Part shown: in pieces, positions 32,201 through 39,600 of the stretch | Position numbering within the stretch: the stretch's first letter is position 1 | Layout of the letters: every line of letters begins with the position of its first letter | The notes under the pieces: model-generated | Databases searched by the model: none | Seen by the model: only the letters and a program-made list of their open reading frames with translations | Told to the model about the DNA's origin: nothing | Program-made: the position numbers and the translations under genes | Assembly: GCA_949130485.1 (NCBI GenBank) | Contig: OX422187.1 | Coordinates: 2,949,659-3,013,658, forward strand | DNA: 64,000 nt | Direction: 5' to 3' | Source of the DNA: Agelas oroides | Lineage: Eukaryota > Porifera > Demospongiae > Agelasida > Agelasidae

Positions 32201-34761
32201 CTGTCTATGTGGTTGACTTATGTGATGTGAGGAGGAGGAGGAAGAGAAGGAGGAAGAGGGGGAAGAGAAAAAAGAGAGGGAGGATGAAGAGGAGAAAGAG
32301 AGACTGTTGGTAAGACGTAGTGACTTATTTTTACTCCCCCTCTGTGCAGGTCACTGTGATTCCCTCCCAGAGGATTAGCTTTCCATCCTTCATGCTCTCC
32401 TACCCCACTCATGTGAGTATGGTGTCACGTTCATGCCCTGGTGCCATCCTGTTTTGGTGGTAAATATATCATAACAGACATCTTCATGGTATTGTATGGT
32501 CTGGTAATTACCAACACGAGATGTACATAAAAACTTGTGTTGTGTTCGTACTTCAACACAGTCCTACTTTGGTTGTAAGTATGTCCATGTACATGACAGA
32601 CACAATCTTCAGTTGGGAGATCAAGTGAATTCATGGGCCCACAAGTCCAAAGCGGTCACCACCACCATCACCACCCAGCTACAGAGGGGTATGCCATGGA
32701 CCATGGGACGCTGCCTGCACAATCCGACCAGCTTAGTGGCAAAACCACTTCAGTGCTCTTCAGGCAACTAAGGTATAACATTTTTGTGAGCACCATTCAG
32801 TCCAGCCCGTAGGTATGACGTTGAGAAGATCTGTATTGCTCTATAGTCTGTCTTTGCTACCTGAGTGAGGCAAGGTAGGGAGTAACGATAAGCTTCCATC
32901 TTAGGGAGAACATTCAAGAACTGGACAAGATTCATGAATCACTGAAAGCGAAACTTCGAGATTCTGAAGGTCCGCATCCAACTGTGTGTGTAAGTGTACA
33001 AGTACGCACACACTAATTAATATTTCTTTTTGTATACCAGATTGGAGTGAGCCTGGAGACAAGCAGGGCCACCCTCTGTATACTGGCATCCCTCCTAACG
33101 GAACTTCTGACCTGCTGATCAGTACCGCCACTGGCGGGGGATCACAGATGGGTGGAGCTCAAGCTGGAACAGGCAAGCCTCTCACTTCAAAACAGAATTT
33201 TCCTGCAACAGATACACAAGCCCACACAACTGCAGGAGACAAGAATGAGGTGGTGATTCAAAACCCTGGTAATTTAGATTCAGTGAGCACATCACATTTG
33301 CCAGCTCCGTATCATGGCCATGTGGAACCACCACCTTCCCTCGTGCCTTCAACTGAGAAGTCAGATCATCTGTTTGAGCTACTACTGGGTTCTCACATTC
33401 CCAGAGGGACACCGTCTCGATCCAATTCTCCCAGCATTGATGAGCATTCTACAGATGGCAGTGTCTCACCTGTTATATTACCAGAAAGCAGCAGTGTGGG
33501 ATCCAAATCCCCAGATTCTAGTTTGGTAGTTAGCAGTCACAACGACGCATTCAGCTTGACGGATGTCAGTGCTTGCAGTCTGGTGTTATCCCAACCAGCA
33601 GACAATCGACAGTTTCCTCACAGGGAAGAAGAGGAGGAAAACAGACCTGGAGACAGGCCTTCTGAACCTCAGCAACAAGCTTGGGAAGAGAGTGCGTCAA
33701 AGCTCAAACAAGCTGCAGCCGAAAGTCCAGAAGTAAGTTTTGAGGAGGAATCCCACACTCCTAAGGCATCGGAATCGAGTCAAACTGATGGTGAGACCCT
33801 TTTAGAGAGCCACTACTCTATGGCCCCACTTGGAAGAGACCAAGCAGCCAGGGAAGTACCAGGAAAAGTAACATCTGTACATTTAAAATTTGCTGATGTT
33901 CATCGTGAAGGAAAGGATGACAGACCCACCGGTGCAAGTGTTTCACAACTGCTTACCTCACCTCCAGAAGGCAGTACTCTAATGTCTACAGTTCCAACCA
34001 TGTTTGATAGAGACAAAGACTTGGGAGGCAGCAGTCAGCAGGACGGTTTGCTTACTTCACCACCACCACCTCAACATTATAGACCTCCAGAAGGTAGTAC
34101 TGTAATGGCAACCATGTCTGGTGGAGGTATGAACCCTCAAGGAGGCAGCAGTCAGCAGAACAAAGCTGTCCCAACCAAAACTCACCACCAAGGCCACACA
34201 CAAAGGTGAAGTTGAATAGCTGATTAGCCAGACAATTGAAGGACCTCTTGGTTCTCTGGTAAATTATGTTTTTCTGCTCAATGTACACATGCACGCTTGC
34301 ATACACGCACACACACATACACACACACACACGCACACACACACACACACACACACACGTGCACACACACACACACACACACACATGCACACACACACAC
34401 ACACACACACACATGCACACACACACACACACACACCAGAACGTCCACACTTGTGACGCCCAAGGTCCATCTCCCCAACTTCTTTATGCCTCCACACGAA
34501 CTGGAGCAATCAATGAGATCACTAAGAACCGGTGTGCTTTCTAGACCACCACCAAGAAGTCAGGTGACTGGTCATGATCCAGACAAGAGAACTGCAGACG
34601 GACATGTTTCAACAAAGCAGGCATTCAGAACACTACAAGAGGTGAACCGATATTTGGAATCTCGGAGAACTAGTGATGGGGCACAGACTAGTGAGCTTTC
34701 TGCCTCACAAACACAGAGGATTGCTAGAATATTCTCCTCGAAGCCGGCACACATACATTAG
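5927..34761 (+). CDS. C2CD3: C2CD3, C2 domain-containing centriole elongation protein (37 exons)
   Basis: Exons: 5927-5996, 9396-9579, 10033-10142, 12088-12205, 13050-13553, 14208-14604, 17460-17507, 17572-18107, 18403-18533, 19170-19307, 19875-20008, 21105-21291, 21360-21382, 21690-21905, 22248-22352, 22767-22853, 24150-24254, 24322-24419, 25649-25716, 25977-26120, 27049-27260, 27611-27721, 27856-27996, 28390-28497, 28738-29077, 29474-29923, 30320-30431, 30612-30782, 31005-31128, 31201-31394, 31663-31816, 31961-32170, 32350-32412, 32600-32772, 32905-32969, 33041-34205, 34440-34761. Every junction keeps phase; the total is about 2505 residues. Family marks recalled from human C2CD3 are the N-terminal TSLPPLVKG...WWGE, the C2 signatures [52 protein letters not shown] and GWYNIADF, and the C-terminal LPNFFMPP and RIARIFSS. 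The family acts at the distal centriole, supporting elongation, distal appendages and ciliogenesis. The start ATG has an in-frame TGA 9 nt upstream and begins a Lys-rich leader ([19 protein letters not shown]) like the basic vertebrate N terminus. Intron 18 uses a GC donor; exon 13 is only 23 nt. Confidence 0.93.
6220..6269. repeat. Short perfect hairpin
   Basis: AGTCTCACAGGCCAG and CTGGCCTGTGAGACT flank about 18 bases. It lies in C2CD3 intron 1. Confidence 0.75.
7352..7400. mobile_element. TAGCCTC palindromic MITE, short copy
   Basis: Ends TAGCCTCATACCC and GGCCTGGGAATGAGGA; the right terminal TA is altered, so an old copy. Confidence 0.6.
8001..8136. mobile_element. TAGCCTC palindromic MITE, 136 bp
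   Basis: Among the longer copies. Arms TAGCCTTGTTCCCAGGCCTC and GAGGCCTGGGAACGAGGCTA extend inward through a CCCCCGTTTGCG / CGCAAACGG stem and a second ACACGG...CCGTGT stem. Confidence 0.85.
9776..9905 (+). repeat. Dispersed repeat, copy 1
   Basis: Shares GCTTCTACTGACCTTTTGGA, TAAGGCCAGCCAC, GCATGAGATAGCAGTCC, GGTCACCCCAGCGCA and GCCTGGTATTGGCC with an inverted copy at 42996-43140. No coding potential is evident. Class unknown. Confidence 0.65.
10379..11500. mobile_element. Possible DNA transposon remnant, about 1.1 kb
   Basis: The ends TTGGGGCGAGCCTGAG and CTCAGGCTCGCCCCACAA are inverted. The same pair of ends occurs at about 1291 and 1826. No transposase reading frame is visible and target duplications are not clear. 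Confidence 0.4.
10638..10713. mobile_element. TAGCCTC palindromic MITE, 76 bp
   Basis: Arms TAGCCTCGATCCCAGGCTCT and GAGAGCCTGGGAACAAGGCTA, with an inner CTAAGAAGGG / CCCTTCTTAG stem. Confidence 0.85.
13736..13886. mobile_element. Small TIR element with ACCGTATTTCTT ends
   Basis: The left end ACCGTATTTCTTTGA is inverted at the right as AAGAAATATGGT. The interior repeats AATAGTAGCCGC/ACACAA three times. Non-coding; lies in C2CD3 intron 5. Confidence 0.5.
13942..14023. mobile_element. TAGCCTC palindromic MITE, degenerate copy
   Basis: ACCCTCGTCACCCAGGCTCC at the left and GAGCCGGGGAATGAGGCTA at the right; inner arms are eroded. Confidence 0.6.
14788..15673 (-). repeat. Inverted copy of the minisatellite plus flank, right arm
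   Basis: 14788-15125 is the reverse complement of 3640-3975, including the tetranucleotide tract (TTTG here, 14817-14882). 15118-15673 is about 26 copies of the 21-bp unit in reverse. The arms are about 11 kb apart; this one sits in C2CD3 intron 6. Confidence 0.9.
15877..15923. mobile_element. TAGTCTCG palindromic MITE variant
   Basis: Ends TAGTCTCGTCCCTAGACCCC and GGCTGGGCACGAGACTA. This subfamily has TAGTCTC in place of TAGCCTC and also occurs at 20517-20690, 25783-25898 and 31875-31930. Confidence 0.7.
16113..16669. mobile_element. TIR element of 557 bp with 40-bp perfect ends
   Basis: GAGGCTACCTGTACCACCTA...GAAATGTG at 16113-16152 is exactly inverted at 16630-16669. The interior is non-coding and AT-rich. 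Its right end runs straight into the TAGCCTC array that follows. Confidence 0.75.
16663..17290 (+). repeat. Tandem array of MITE arms, 27-bp unit, about 21 copies
   Basis: Unit TAGCCTCGTTCCCAGGCTCT plus CACTTGC, all left-arm orientation, partly in higher-order units of about 80 bp from 16970 on. It ends with one inverted arm (GAGCCTGGGAACGAGGCTA near 17263-17281), so it looks like a MITE whose left arm was amplified. Confidence 0.9.
18148..18347 (+). repeat. CCCCCTCATAC/GCC pyrimidine repeat
   Basis: Degenerate 10-14 bp units (CCCCCTCATA, CCCCCTTATG) fill intron 8 of C2CD3 upstream of the exon 9 acceptor. Confidence 0.8.
18765..19168 (+). repeat. CCTCCCTCCTTCC polypyrimidine repeat
   Basis: About 400 bases of almost pure pyrimidine in C2CD3 intron 9, ending directly at the CTAG acceptor of exon 10. 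The long open frames here on both strands are artefacts. Confidence 0.9.
20517..20690. repeat. Three tandem TAGTCTCGTCCCCAGACCCC copies
   Basis: AGCTAGTCTCGTCCCCAGAC followed by CCCACCCTCTGGGAAGGAGG recurs three times at about 60-bp spacing; the last ends in a GGGAATGAGACTA arm. Confidence 0.75.
20731..21073. mobile_element. TAGCCTC-family TIR element, 343 bp
   Basis: The left end TAGCCTCAAACCCAGGCTTT, continued by GATTTTGTCTCGCAGCTT, is inverted at the right as AAGCTGCGAGACAAAATTTG ... AAGGCTA. It shares the TTGTCTCGCAGC inner arm with the copy at 61625-61727, so this may be a longer parent form. Confidence 0.75.
21925..21976. mobile_element. TAGCCTC palindromic MITE, 52 bp
   Basis: AGCCTCGTTCCCAGGCCC and GGGGCCTGGGAATGAGGCTA enclose only GCCCAGCTGGGC: an almost perfect palindrome just 3' of C2CD3 exon 14. 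Confidence 0.8.
22375..22420. mobile_element. TAGCCTC palindromic MITE, 46 bp
   Basis: TAGCCTCATTCCCAGG with right arm GGGAATGAGACC; in C2CD3 intron 15. Confidence 0.6.
23170..24031. mobile_element. Non-autonomous DNA transposon, 862 bp, TGCAA target duplication
   Basis: CCATAGATACTATAAACGGA... at the left is inverted at the right over about 45 bp (through GGATGGGAAACATTGCAA) with one or two mismatches. TGCAA flanks both sides (23165-23169, 24032-24036). No transposase-like frame is seen. Inserted in C2CD3 intron 16. Confidence 0.8.
24420..24421 (+). other. C2CD3: GC splice donor of C2CD3 intron 18
   Basis: Exon 18 reads to GCAAGAAAG and the intron begins GCAAGC, the strong consensus that GC-AG introns require. 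There is no usable GT before the in-frame stop that read-through would meet. Splicing here leaves phase 2, exactly what exon 19 needs (AG plus T = Ser). Confidence 0.7.
24541..24590. repeat. Short hairpin
   Basis: AAGCGCATGATGGCGTCATT and AATGACATCACCATGCGCTC pair around ACTCCGC. It is a short palindromic repeat in intron 18 of C2CD3. Confidence 0.65.
24608..24680. mobile_element. TAGCCTC palindromic MITE, 73 bp
   Basis: TAGCCTCATTCCCAGGCTCT with GACCTGGGAATGAGGCTA; the interior AAGCGACAGAAAGCTGGG is shared with copies at 28550 and 53224. Confidence 0.8.
24819..25648 (+). repeat. 82-bp minisatellite carrying a splice acceptor, 11 acceptor copies
   Basis: Each unit carries TGTGTTGTGTG[TC]YGCAG followed by TGGTAGTCAGGTTGTACC, a copy of the end of intron 18 and the first bases of exon 19 (TGGCGGTGAGGCTGTACC). 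CAG ends lie at 24838, 24920, 25002, 25084, 25166, 25248, 25330, 25412, 25484, 25566 and 25648; the last opens exon 19. One unit is 10 bp shorter (72 bp). Confidence 0.9.
25783..25898. mobile_element. TAGTCTCG palindromic MITE, 116 bp
   Basis: TAGTCTCGTCCCCAGACCTC and GGTCTGGGACCGAGACTA ends; in C2CD3 intron 19. Confidence 0.75.
26147..26211. mobile_element. TAGCCTC palindromic MITE, 65 bp
   Basis: TAGCCTTGTACCCAGAGGCT and ACCTGGGGTACGAGGTTA; both arms share the TAC change, suggesting paired evolution or conversion of the arms. Confidence 0.7.
26267..26313. mobile_element. TAGCCTC palindromic MITE, 47 bp
   Basis: TAGCCTCATTCCCAGACTCT and AGAGCCTGGGAATGAGGCTG with only CCTGCACA between them. 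Confidence 0.75.
26558..26814. mobile_element. Palindromic MITE with CATATGTGGCAGT ends, 257 bp
   Basis: Arms of over 100 bp pair: CATATGTGGCAGTCACATGT, AGAAATTGAAGATTATTCCG, GCCGTATCGCTGAACTTC and their inverse. A relative lies at 37310-37880. In C2CD3 intron 20. Confidence 0.85.
27300..27373. mobile_element. TAGCCTC palindromic MITE, eroded copy
   Basis: TAGCCTCGTGTCTGGC and GGCCTGGGTATGAGGCTG; inner arms are not paired. Confidence 0.5.
28203..28313. repeat. CAA trinucleotide tract and C homopolymer
   Basis: About 16 AAC/AGC triplets (28203-28250), then a run of about 20 C (28290-28311), in C2CD3 intron 23. Confidence 0.9.
28550..28616. mobile_element. TAGCCTC palindromic MITE, 67 bp
   Basis: TAGCCTCATTCCCAGGCTCT and GGGCCTGGGAACGAGGCTA, interior GCAAGCGACGGAAAGCTGGG; intact-looking copy in C2CD3 intron 24. 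Confidence 0.85.
29190..29298. repeat. GT microsatellite
   Basis: About 54 GT units with a few interruptions, followed at once by a half MITE (TAGCCTCATTCCCAGGCC). In C2CD3 intron 25. Confidence 0.9.
30440..30580 (+). repeat. CACATGATCATCACATGACC repeat
   Basis: Degenerate 10-13 bp units of CATCACATGAYC and CTCACATGATC in the 180-bp intron 27 of C2CD3; they fill most of the intron. Confidence 0.8.
31421..31605 (+). repeat. 29-bp repeat with acceptor-like ends, 6 copies
   Basis: Unit CCTCCTTTCTCCTTCAACTC then TCAGATTCA; each copy is a pyrimidine tract ending in CAG (at 31434, 31463, 31492, 31521, 31550, 31579). The true acceptor of exon 31 (31662) reads TACTTCAACTCATCTCTAG, similar to the unit. 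Confidence 0.85.
31875..31930. mobile_element. TAGTCTC palindromic MITE, 56 bp
   Basis: TAGTCTCATTCCCAGACCC and AGGTCTGGGAATGAGACTA, in C2CD3 intron 31, only about 30 bp before the exon 32 acceptor. Confidence 0.8.
32600..34761 (+). other. C2CD3: C2CD3 exons 34-37: disordered tail and conserved C terminus
   Basis: Exon 35 gives a short amphipathic helix ([17 protein letters not shown]). Exon 36 (1165 nt) is Ser/Pro/Gln-rich and contains an internal duplication near 33950-34160: [12 protein letters not shown]...GGSSQQ followed by [12 protein letters not shown]...GGSSQQ. Exon 37 starts directly after a CA microsatellite and ends with [16 protein letters not shown] and RIARIFSS, matching the human C terminus. 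Confidence 0.85.
34300..34439. repeat. CA microsatellite ending in the exon 37 acceptor
   Basis: About 65 CA units with ATG/GTG interruptions. Its last bases CACACACACCAG form the acceptor of the last C2CD3 exon, which starts at 34440. Confidence 0.9.
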
Positions 34762-34897
34762 TGTAACAGATTTGTCTCGCTGTAGTGATTATGATGTTGA
34801 ATATTTATACCACATTACATCACTTTCTAAGTATTTCATTGGATGAACAGCAGAGTATACCGGGTCATAATTATACTCCTGTTATGTAAAAATTGTA

Positions 34898-34903
34898 AAT
34901 AAA
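34898..34903 (+). terminator. Polyadenylation signal of C2CD3
   Basis: A canonical AATAAA lies about 137 nt after the TAG stop, in AT-rich sequence. Assignment is by position. Confidence 0.6.
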
Positions 34904-35282
34904 GTTTGCACAAAACTTGCATGTTGTACCAGAATAGTTTACATGTTGTACCAAAATAGTTTACACAAATTGAGTTATATATTAGTCTACTGTCCCAATG
35001 TGTGGTATAAATTGGATATATATCCCACCTACTATACTTCATGCATAGGCCAGAGTGGACTTTAACTGTCATAATTTGTCCCCTCAAGGCTACAAGGGAA
35101 ATTATGGCTCATAATTCCCTCTCCATGTATTTTTAGTTTACAGTCTACTACATTGTCAGACTATAGTACAGATTTTACATCATTTTTCTGTGACAGTAAA
35201 TAATATCGAAGTTACTGTAAACACTTGCACATGTACAGATGTGTTTACAATAATAACTAATCAGGTGGGATATATAATAATT

Positions 35283-35398
35283 ATAGCACAGGTGGCCAGG
35301 GATTTATGGCTGTAGTAAACAAACCTCGTCCTTGGGCTACGCCCTCGGACTCGGTCTGTTTACTGCCATAAATCCCTGGCACCTGTGCTATAACTATT
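35283..35398. repeat. Inverted repeat (hairpin) 1
   Basis: The left arm TAGCACAGGTGGCCAGGGAT pairs with the right arm ATCCCTGGCACCTGTGCTA through CCATAAATC blocks, around a loop with CCTCGTCC...GGACTCGG. It looks like a small MITE. Confidence 0.7.
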
Positions 35399-35409
35399 AC
35401 ATATACTCC

Positions 35410-35897
35410 ACTTCACCCTTGTTTCTGTGGTAACAGGTGGGTATTATTTTCCATATACTGACAGGAAGTTGTAGATTCTGTAGATTCTGTTCCATATACC
35501 ACAGGAAGTTGTAAAATGAGGTTTCCTATAAGCTACCTTGTTTAGAGTGTAAATTACTTTACATGTTTACTAATAACATACCTTGTTTACAGTGAAAACT
35601 ACCATGTGTATTTACTAATAACAACAAGGACCAATCAGAGTGGAGCATATAACACTTCACCCTTGTTTCTGTGGTAACAGGTGGGTATTATTTTCCATAT
35701 ACTGACAGGAAGTTGTAGATTCTGTAGATTCTGTTCCATATACCACAGGAAGTTGTAAAATGATGTTTCCTATAAGCTACCTTGTTTAGAGTGTAAATTA
35801 CTTTACATGTTTACTAATAAGATACCTTGTTTACAGTGAAAACTACCATGTGTATTTACTAATAACAACAAGGACCAATCAGAGTGGAGAATATAAC
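35410..35897. repeat. 244-bp tandem duplication
   Basis: Two near-identical copies, 35410-35653 and 35654-35897, both running from ACTTCACCCTTGTTTCTG to CCAATCAGAGTGGAG. Very few mismatches, so the duplication is recent. Confidence 0.8.
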
Positions 35898-36002
35898 AGA
35901 TAAACCATAGTAGACAGGGATTTATGGTCCATAAACAACCCTCGCCCTCGGGCTCGGGTGGTTTATGGACCATAAATCCCTGTCTACTGTGGTTTATCTA
36001 TA
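35890..36002. repeat. Inverted repeat (hairpin) 2
   Basis: Arms GATAAACCATAGTAGACAGG and CCTGTCTACTGTGGTTTATC enclose ATTTATGGTCCATAAACA-type stems and a GCCCTCGGGC core. The core and stem design resemble hairpin 1, so both probably belong to one MITE family. Confidence 0.7.
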
Positions 36003-36696
36003 ACATATTACCTATACTTTGAATATAATGTGTTTATACTCCTCGTATATAGGTGGTGTATCCAATACTTATCACTTGCAATTGTTTACATGCTACCGTC
36101 TACAGTAGAAAGTCATGTACTTGTTAACAGCCCCCCAATGATAATAGGACTCCTTTTTAATGTTATGTGACAAAAATAGAGGTTTGAAAAGCTTGCAGTC
36201 ACCAGGAATTATGAACCCAATTAAGGCTCTAGCTGGCTTGAGACTAGCCCTCATGCAATCACAACCCTCTAAATGTGCTGAGATTTCTTTGTGGAAGTTT
36301 CACATTTTAAATCAATCACCTGGATATCCTTTCTGCCCCAACAAGTGTGACTGATAATTATACTCCTAATGTAATTCATTACCTAGGCAACATGTATAAA
36401 ATCTCTAGCTCTTTTACAGCGGTGTTGCCTAGGTAACAGTTATGTACCAATATATCGTGTTCATACTCTGAGTATAGGTTGTATAACATCCAACAAAAGA
36501 GACTGTGGTCCTAGCTCTCTCTACTAGAGCTCCACTTTTAGCCTAAATACAGTTATATACTCTTACTTTGATTAAAGCATTGATCAAATTTATCGCAGTC
36601 ATAACGATCTGAATACAATCATGCAATTCTCATGGGTGCACAAATATAACTGAAACTGAACATTCAATCAACCAAACACAGCAATGGAATAATTAG

Positions 36697-39600
36697 TTAC
36701 TTCTTTTGCTGCTTCTGCTCAGGTGCTAGAAAATGTTGAACACTAATCACTATGGTTCCAGCGTCAACCTGTATACAGGAATGAAGAACCACAATGGGGA
36801 TTATTGTTGGCCTAGTTCCCCGAGTCTTTGTCCCCAGCATTCATTGCTTGTAGTCAATGAAAGTCGCATGCAGGGTCGATGAGAGCCACGTGTAGGGACC
36901 CGAGAGGCTAGAAACGAGGCTAGGGTATCATTAAGCTAGAAAATGTGGCTGGTCATTATTAACACAACAATAGTAGAAACAAGGCAGGTGAGCTATATAT
37001 GAAATTTTGCACAAGCCACTCACTCAAGGATCAGACTAGCTATGTCACACAAGCCAGGAGTGGCAGACTAGCTATGTCATTAACACAAGCCAGGAGTGGC
37101 AGACTAGCTAAAAAAAACAAGGAGTGGTCAGGCTAGACTAGCCATGAACATACCTCTGACTCCAAGAAGACATGGCAGTGGTACTTTCCACTCTCCCTCA
37201 CAATGAAAGCAAAATAGCTCCTGAAGAGATGAAAAAGCACAAGACGTCAATATCCCACCATTCATACTTCCTACCTTCCACATGCCATGAACAAATGAAT
37301 GAATGCACATGTGGCAGCCATGGATGAAAATTGAAGATAATTCTGCTGTGCATTTCAAGTACATCACCACTGACATTCAAAGTGCTGATCTATAGTTAAG
37401 GGTGGGTGGGGCTCATATGCATTCAGTGGCATAGCCAAGATCCTGAAGTTGCCCAGGCACGTCGATTTATGCAGGCCATGCCCCTCCAGCGTGGCTTGCA
37501 AGCACTCCAGGCCGCGGCGAAGAGTGACAAGTATGTATCGTCCCAGACCATATTTTTTTTCGCACTTGGAGTGCAGTAGGTTTGTCAAGTTTGGTTGACA
37601 AGGGTGCCACAAGGAGCGTTGCGCTGTCCGAGGCTAGCATTACAGCCACAGTGGCTACACTGCACTCTGACCTTAGTTCACTCAGTGGATAGAATTGTCC
37701 GGGCACAGAACTTGCATTGCCCAGGCCTGTGCCACCACTGGATGCATTCAGCATTCATGCTTCTATGAAGCGCAAATGAGCCCCACCCTTAACTGAAGTT
37801 TAGCGATACAATAGTTCAAGTGTGGTGAAGCACTTGAAATATCAATGAAATATTTGACTTTTATCCGACACTGCCACAGTTATATATGCCATGCATGCAC
37901 AACTGAACAAACGCTAGCTCACTTGATTCTGACAACGTAGGTGATGTTCTTCACGTTAAAGTTCTTTTTGGAGAACAGCCTCTTTTGTGGGTCTGTAATG
38001 CTGATGCCCGTGGTAGACACTTCAAACTCCACCAGGTGGGGGATGGTTGAGTGGGTGGGAGATGACTTCAGGATGGCCAGTTGCTGTAAGAAGGAGGGAT
38101 TGCGACACTGAGGTCTATGAGGTCATGGGTTGTGCATTAATTAGAATGTTTTCCAGCTACACTCAGACTAAATTTTGGGGGGTGCCCTACTGTAGCGGTG
38201 TGGCTCCATTAAAATATCTGGTCACATTCTCACAAAAAAAAACCTGGGGCCAGTCAATGGTACAGCGACTTCCACTAGCAATCTGATTGGTGTGACAAAA
38301 TGTCGATCCTAAATAGGTCCCAGTTTTCTTAGTAAAAGTGTCAACCCCTATTTTTTGATGGGGACACAGGGTGTGCACGAAGTGTTCAGTCTGGGGACAA
38401 GACTACACTCAATAGTGCAAGTCAAGCCGCAGCCCGTCGTCTGTGTTGCAGATCCCTGTACCGGAGCCCAATGTCCACGTTTCCTGAACACTGGATGTAA
38501 GGTGGATGCCTGCCACGGCGAGTGTAGGGCTACAACCTGTTCACTATCATTGGTCAGTACACCTGTTTGGTATCTACAGTTTTTCAGCATATCCTTGTCA
38601 CACTAGGGCATGATGTCATGGTACATACCTTCACCGGCTCCTTGACAGTCTCCACCCCTTCCTTGTTGGCCACTGGGAGAGAGCCTAGGTATTGCACTAC
38701 AAAGCTGTCAGATTTTGGCTCCTGTAGGTGGGTGAAGGATTAAAATAAGCTTGCATGCATCTCTCTCCTCCTTGCCCTTTCCCTCCTCTCCTCCCTCTTC
38801 TCCCCATCCCCTCTCCCCAAGTTTCCTCCTCCATCTCTCCCTTCTCTTTATTTTCCACTCTCTACTCCCACTTCCTGTTAGAGAGAGAAAGGATGAAGCT
38901 TAGCGTACCTCCTCCTTCTTGGTCTTTCTGAAGCTCCCCTGCAGTTTGTCCAGTAGTGAGGCAGACGACTTGGAACGAACTCTTTCCTGTTTCTACAAAG
39001 ACAAATATACAAAAACACATTGCATTGGAGAAGCAGTACAGTGGAAGAGAGTGGAACTAACAAATGAAAGCAGCTGCTAAGCAGGAACATGACACAAAAA
39101 CATTGCTGAGTAGTTCTTATTAGGTGTGTAAGATGGGTGAGTAGTGTAAACGAAAAATCCATAAAAATGCCACCCCCTCTCCCTCACTTGAAGAGCCACT
39201 AAAGTTTGTTGCAAAAATGACAGCACTATAGACTAAGCGACTACCTACCTCCTTCTCCTTGCTGTCCTCCTCTCTCTTTTTCACAGTCTCAGGGTTAGCA
39301 TCCATTACCCTCTGGTAACGGGCCTGACAGGCAGAATGGAGGCACAGACAGAGCTGGTCTGTGTTTGGTTCCATCTTGAATCCGTGAAACTGGAATCGCT
39401 TCTCCCCTCCCTTCTCCCCACTGTCAATAATGTAGCCACAATATCTGGGATGTGGAGGTGTGATAGATGGGAGGTAAATTGGAGTGGAGTACAAATTAGT
39501 ACGCAATTTTCGTGTGTAATAGGTCAACTCGTATAATGTTAGTAAAATTTGAATGAATACAAAAAAACTTTCAAGTTATTTTTACCACTTGAATTTACAT

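Larger units (their letters stand above)
31005..32412 (+). other. C2CD3: C2CD3 exons 29-33: last C2 domain
   Basis: [75 protein letters not shown] and [17 protein letters not shown] form a full C2 fold. The human counterpart ends ...VDLSPLLSGF...GWYNITDFSGECQGQIKV, so the match is unambiguous. Confidence 0.9.
34762..36696. other. Intergenic region between converging C2CD3 and Fe65 genes
   Basis: AT-rich non-coding DNA. It holds the C2CD3 poly(A) signal, two hairpin-forming inverted repeats (35283-35398 and 35890-36002) and a 244-bp tandem duplication. No supported gene. Confidence 0.7.
36697..38992 (-). other. APBB: Fe65-like exons 12-16: extra C-terminal PTB (PTB3)
   Basis: Residues about 1545-1662: [80 protein letters not shown] and then a Lys-rich end and TAA. 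All core PTB strands and the C-terminal helix are present; GISITD and the order recall tensin-type PTBs, but the subfamily cannot be fixed by eye. Phases 0, 0, 2 and 0 connect the exons to exon 12 (phase 0). Confidence 0.85.

Noticed and set aside
38390-38440. Another TAGTCTC MITE
   Set aside because: Only one short arm (GTCTGGGGACAAGACTA) is present; no partner arm was found.
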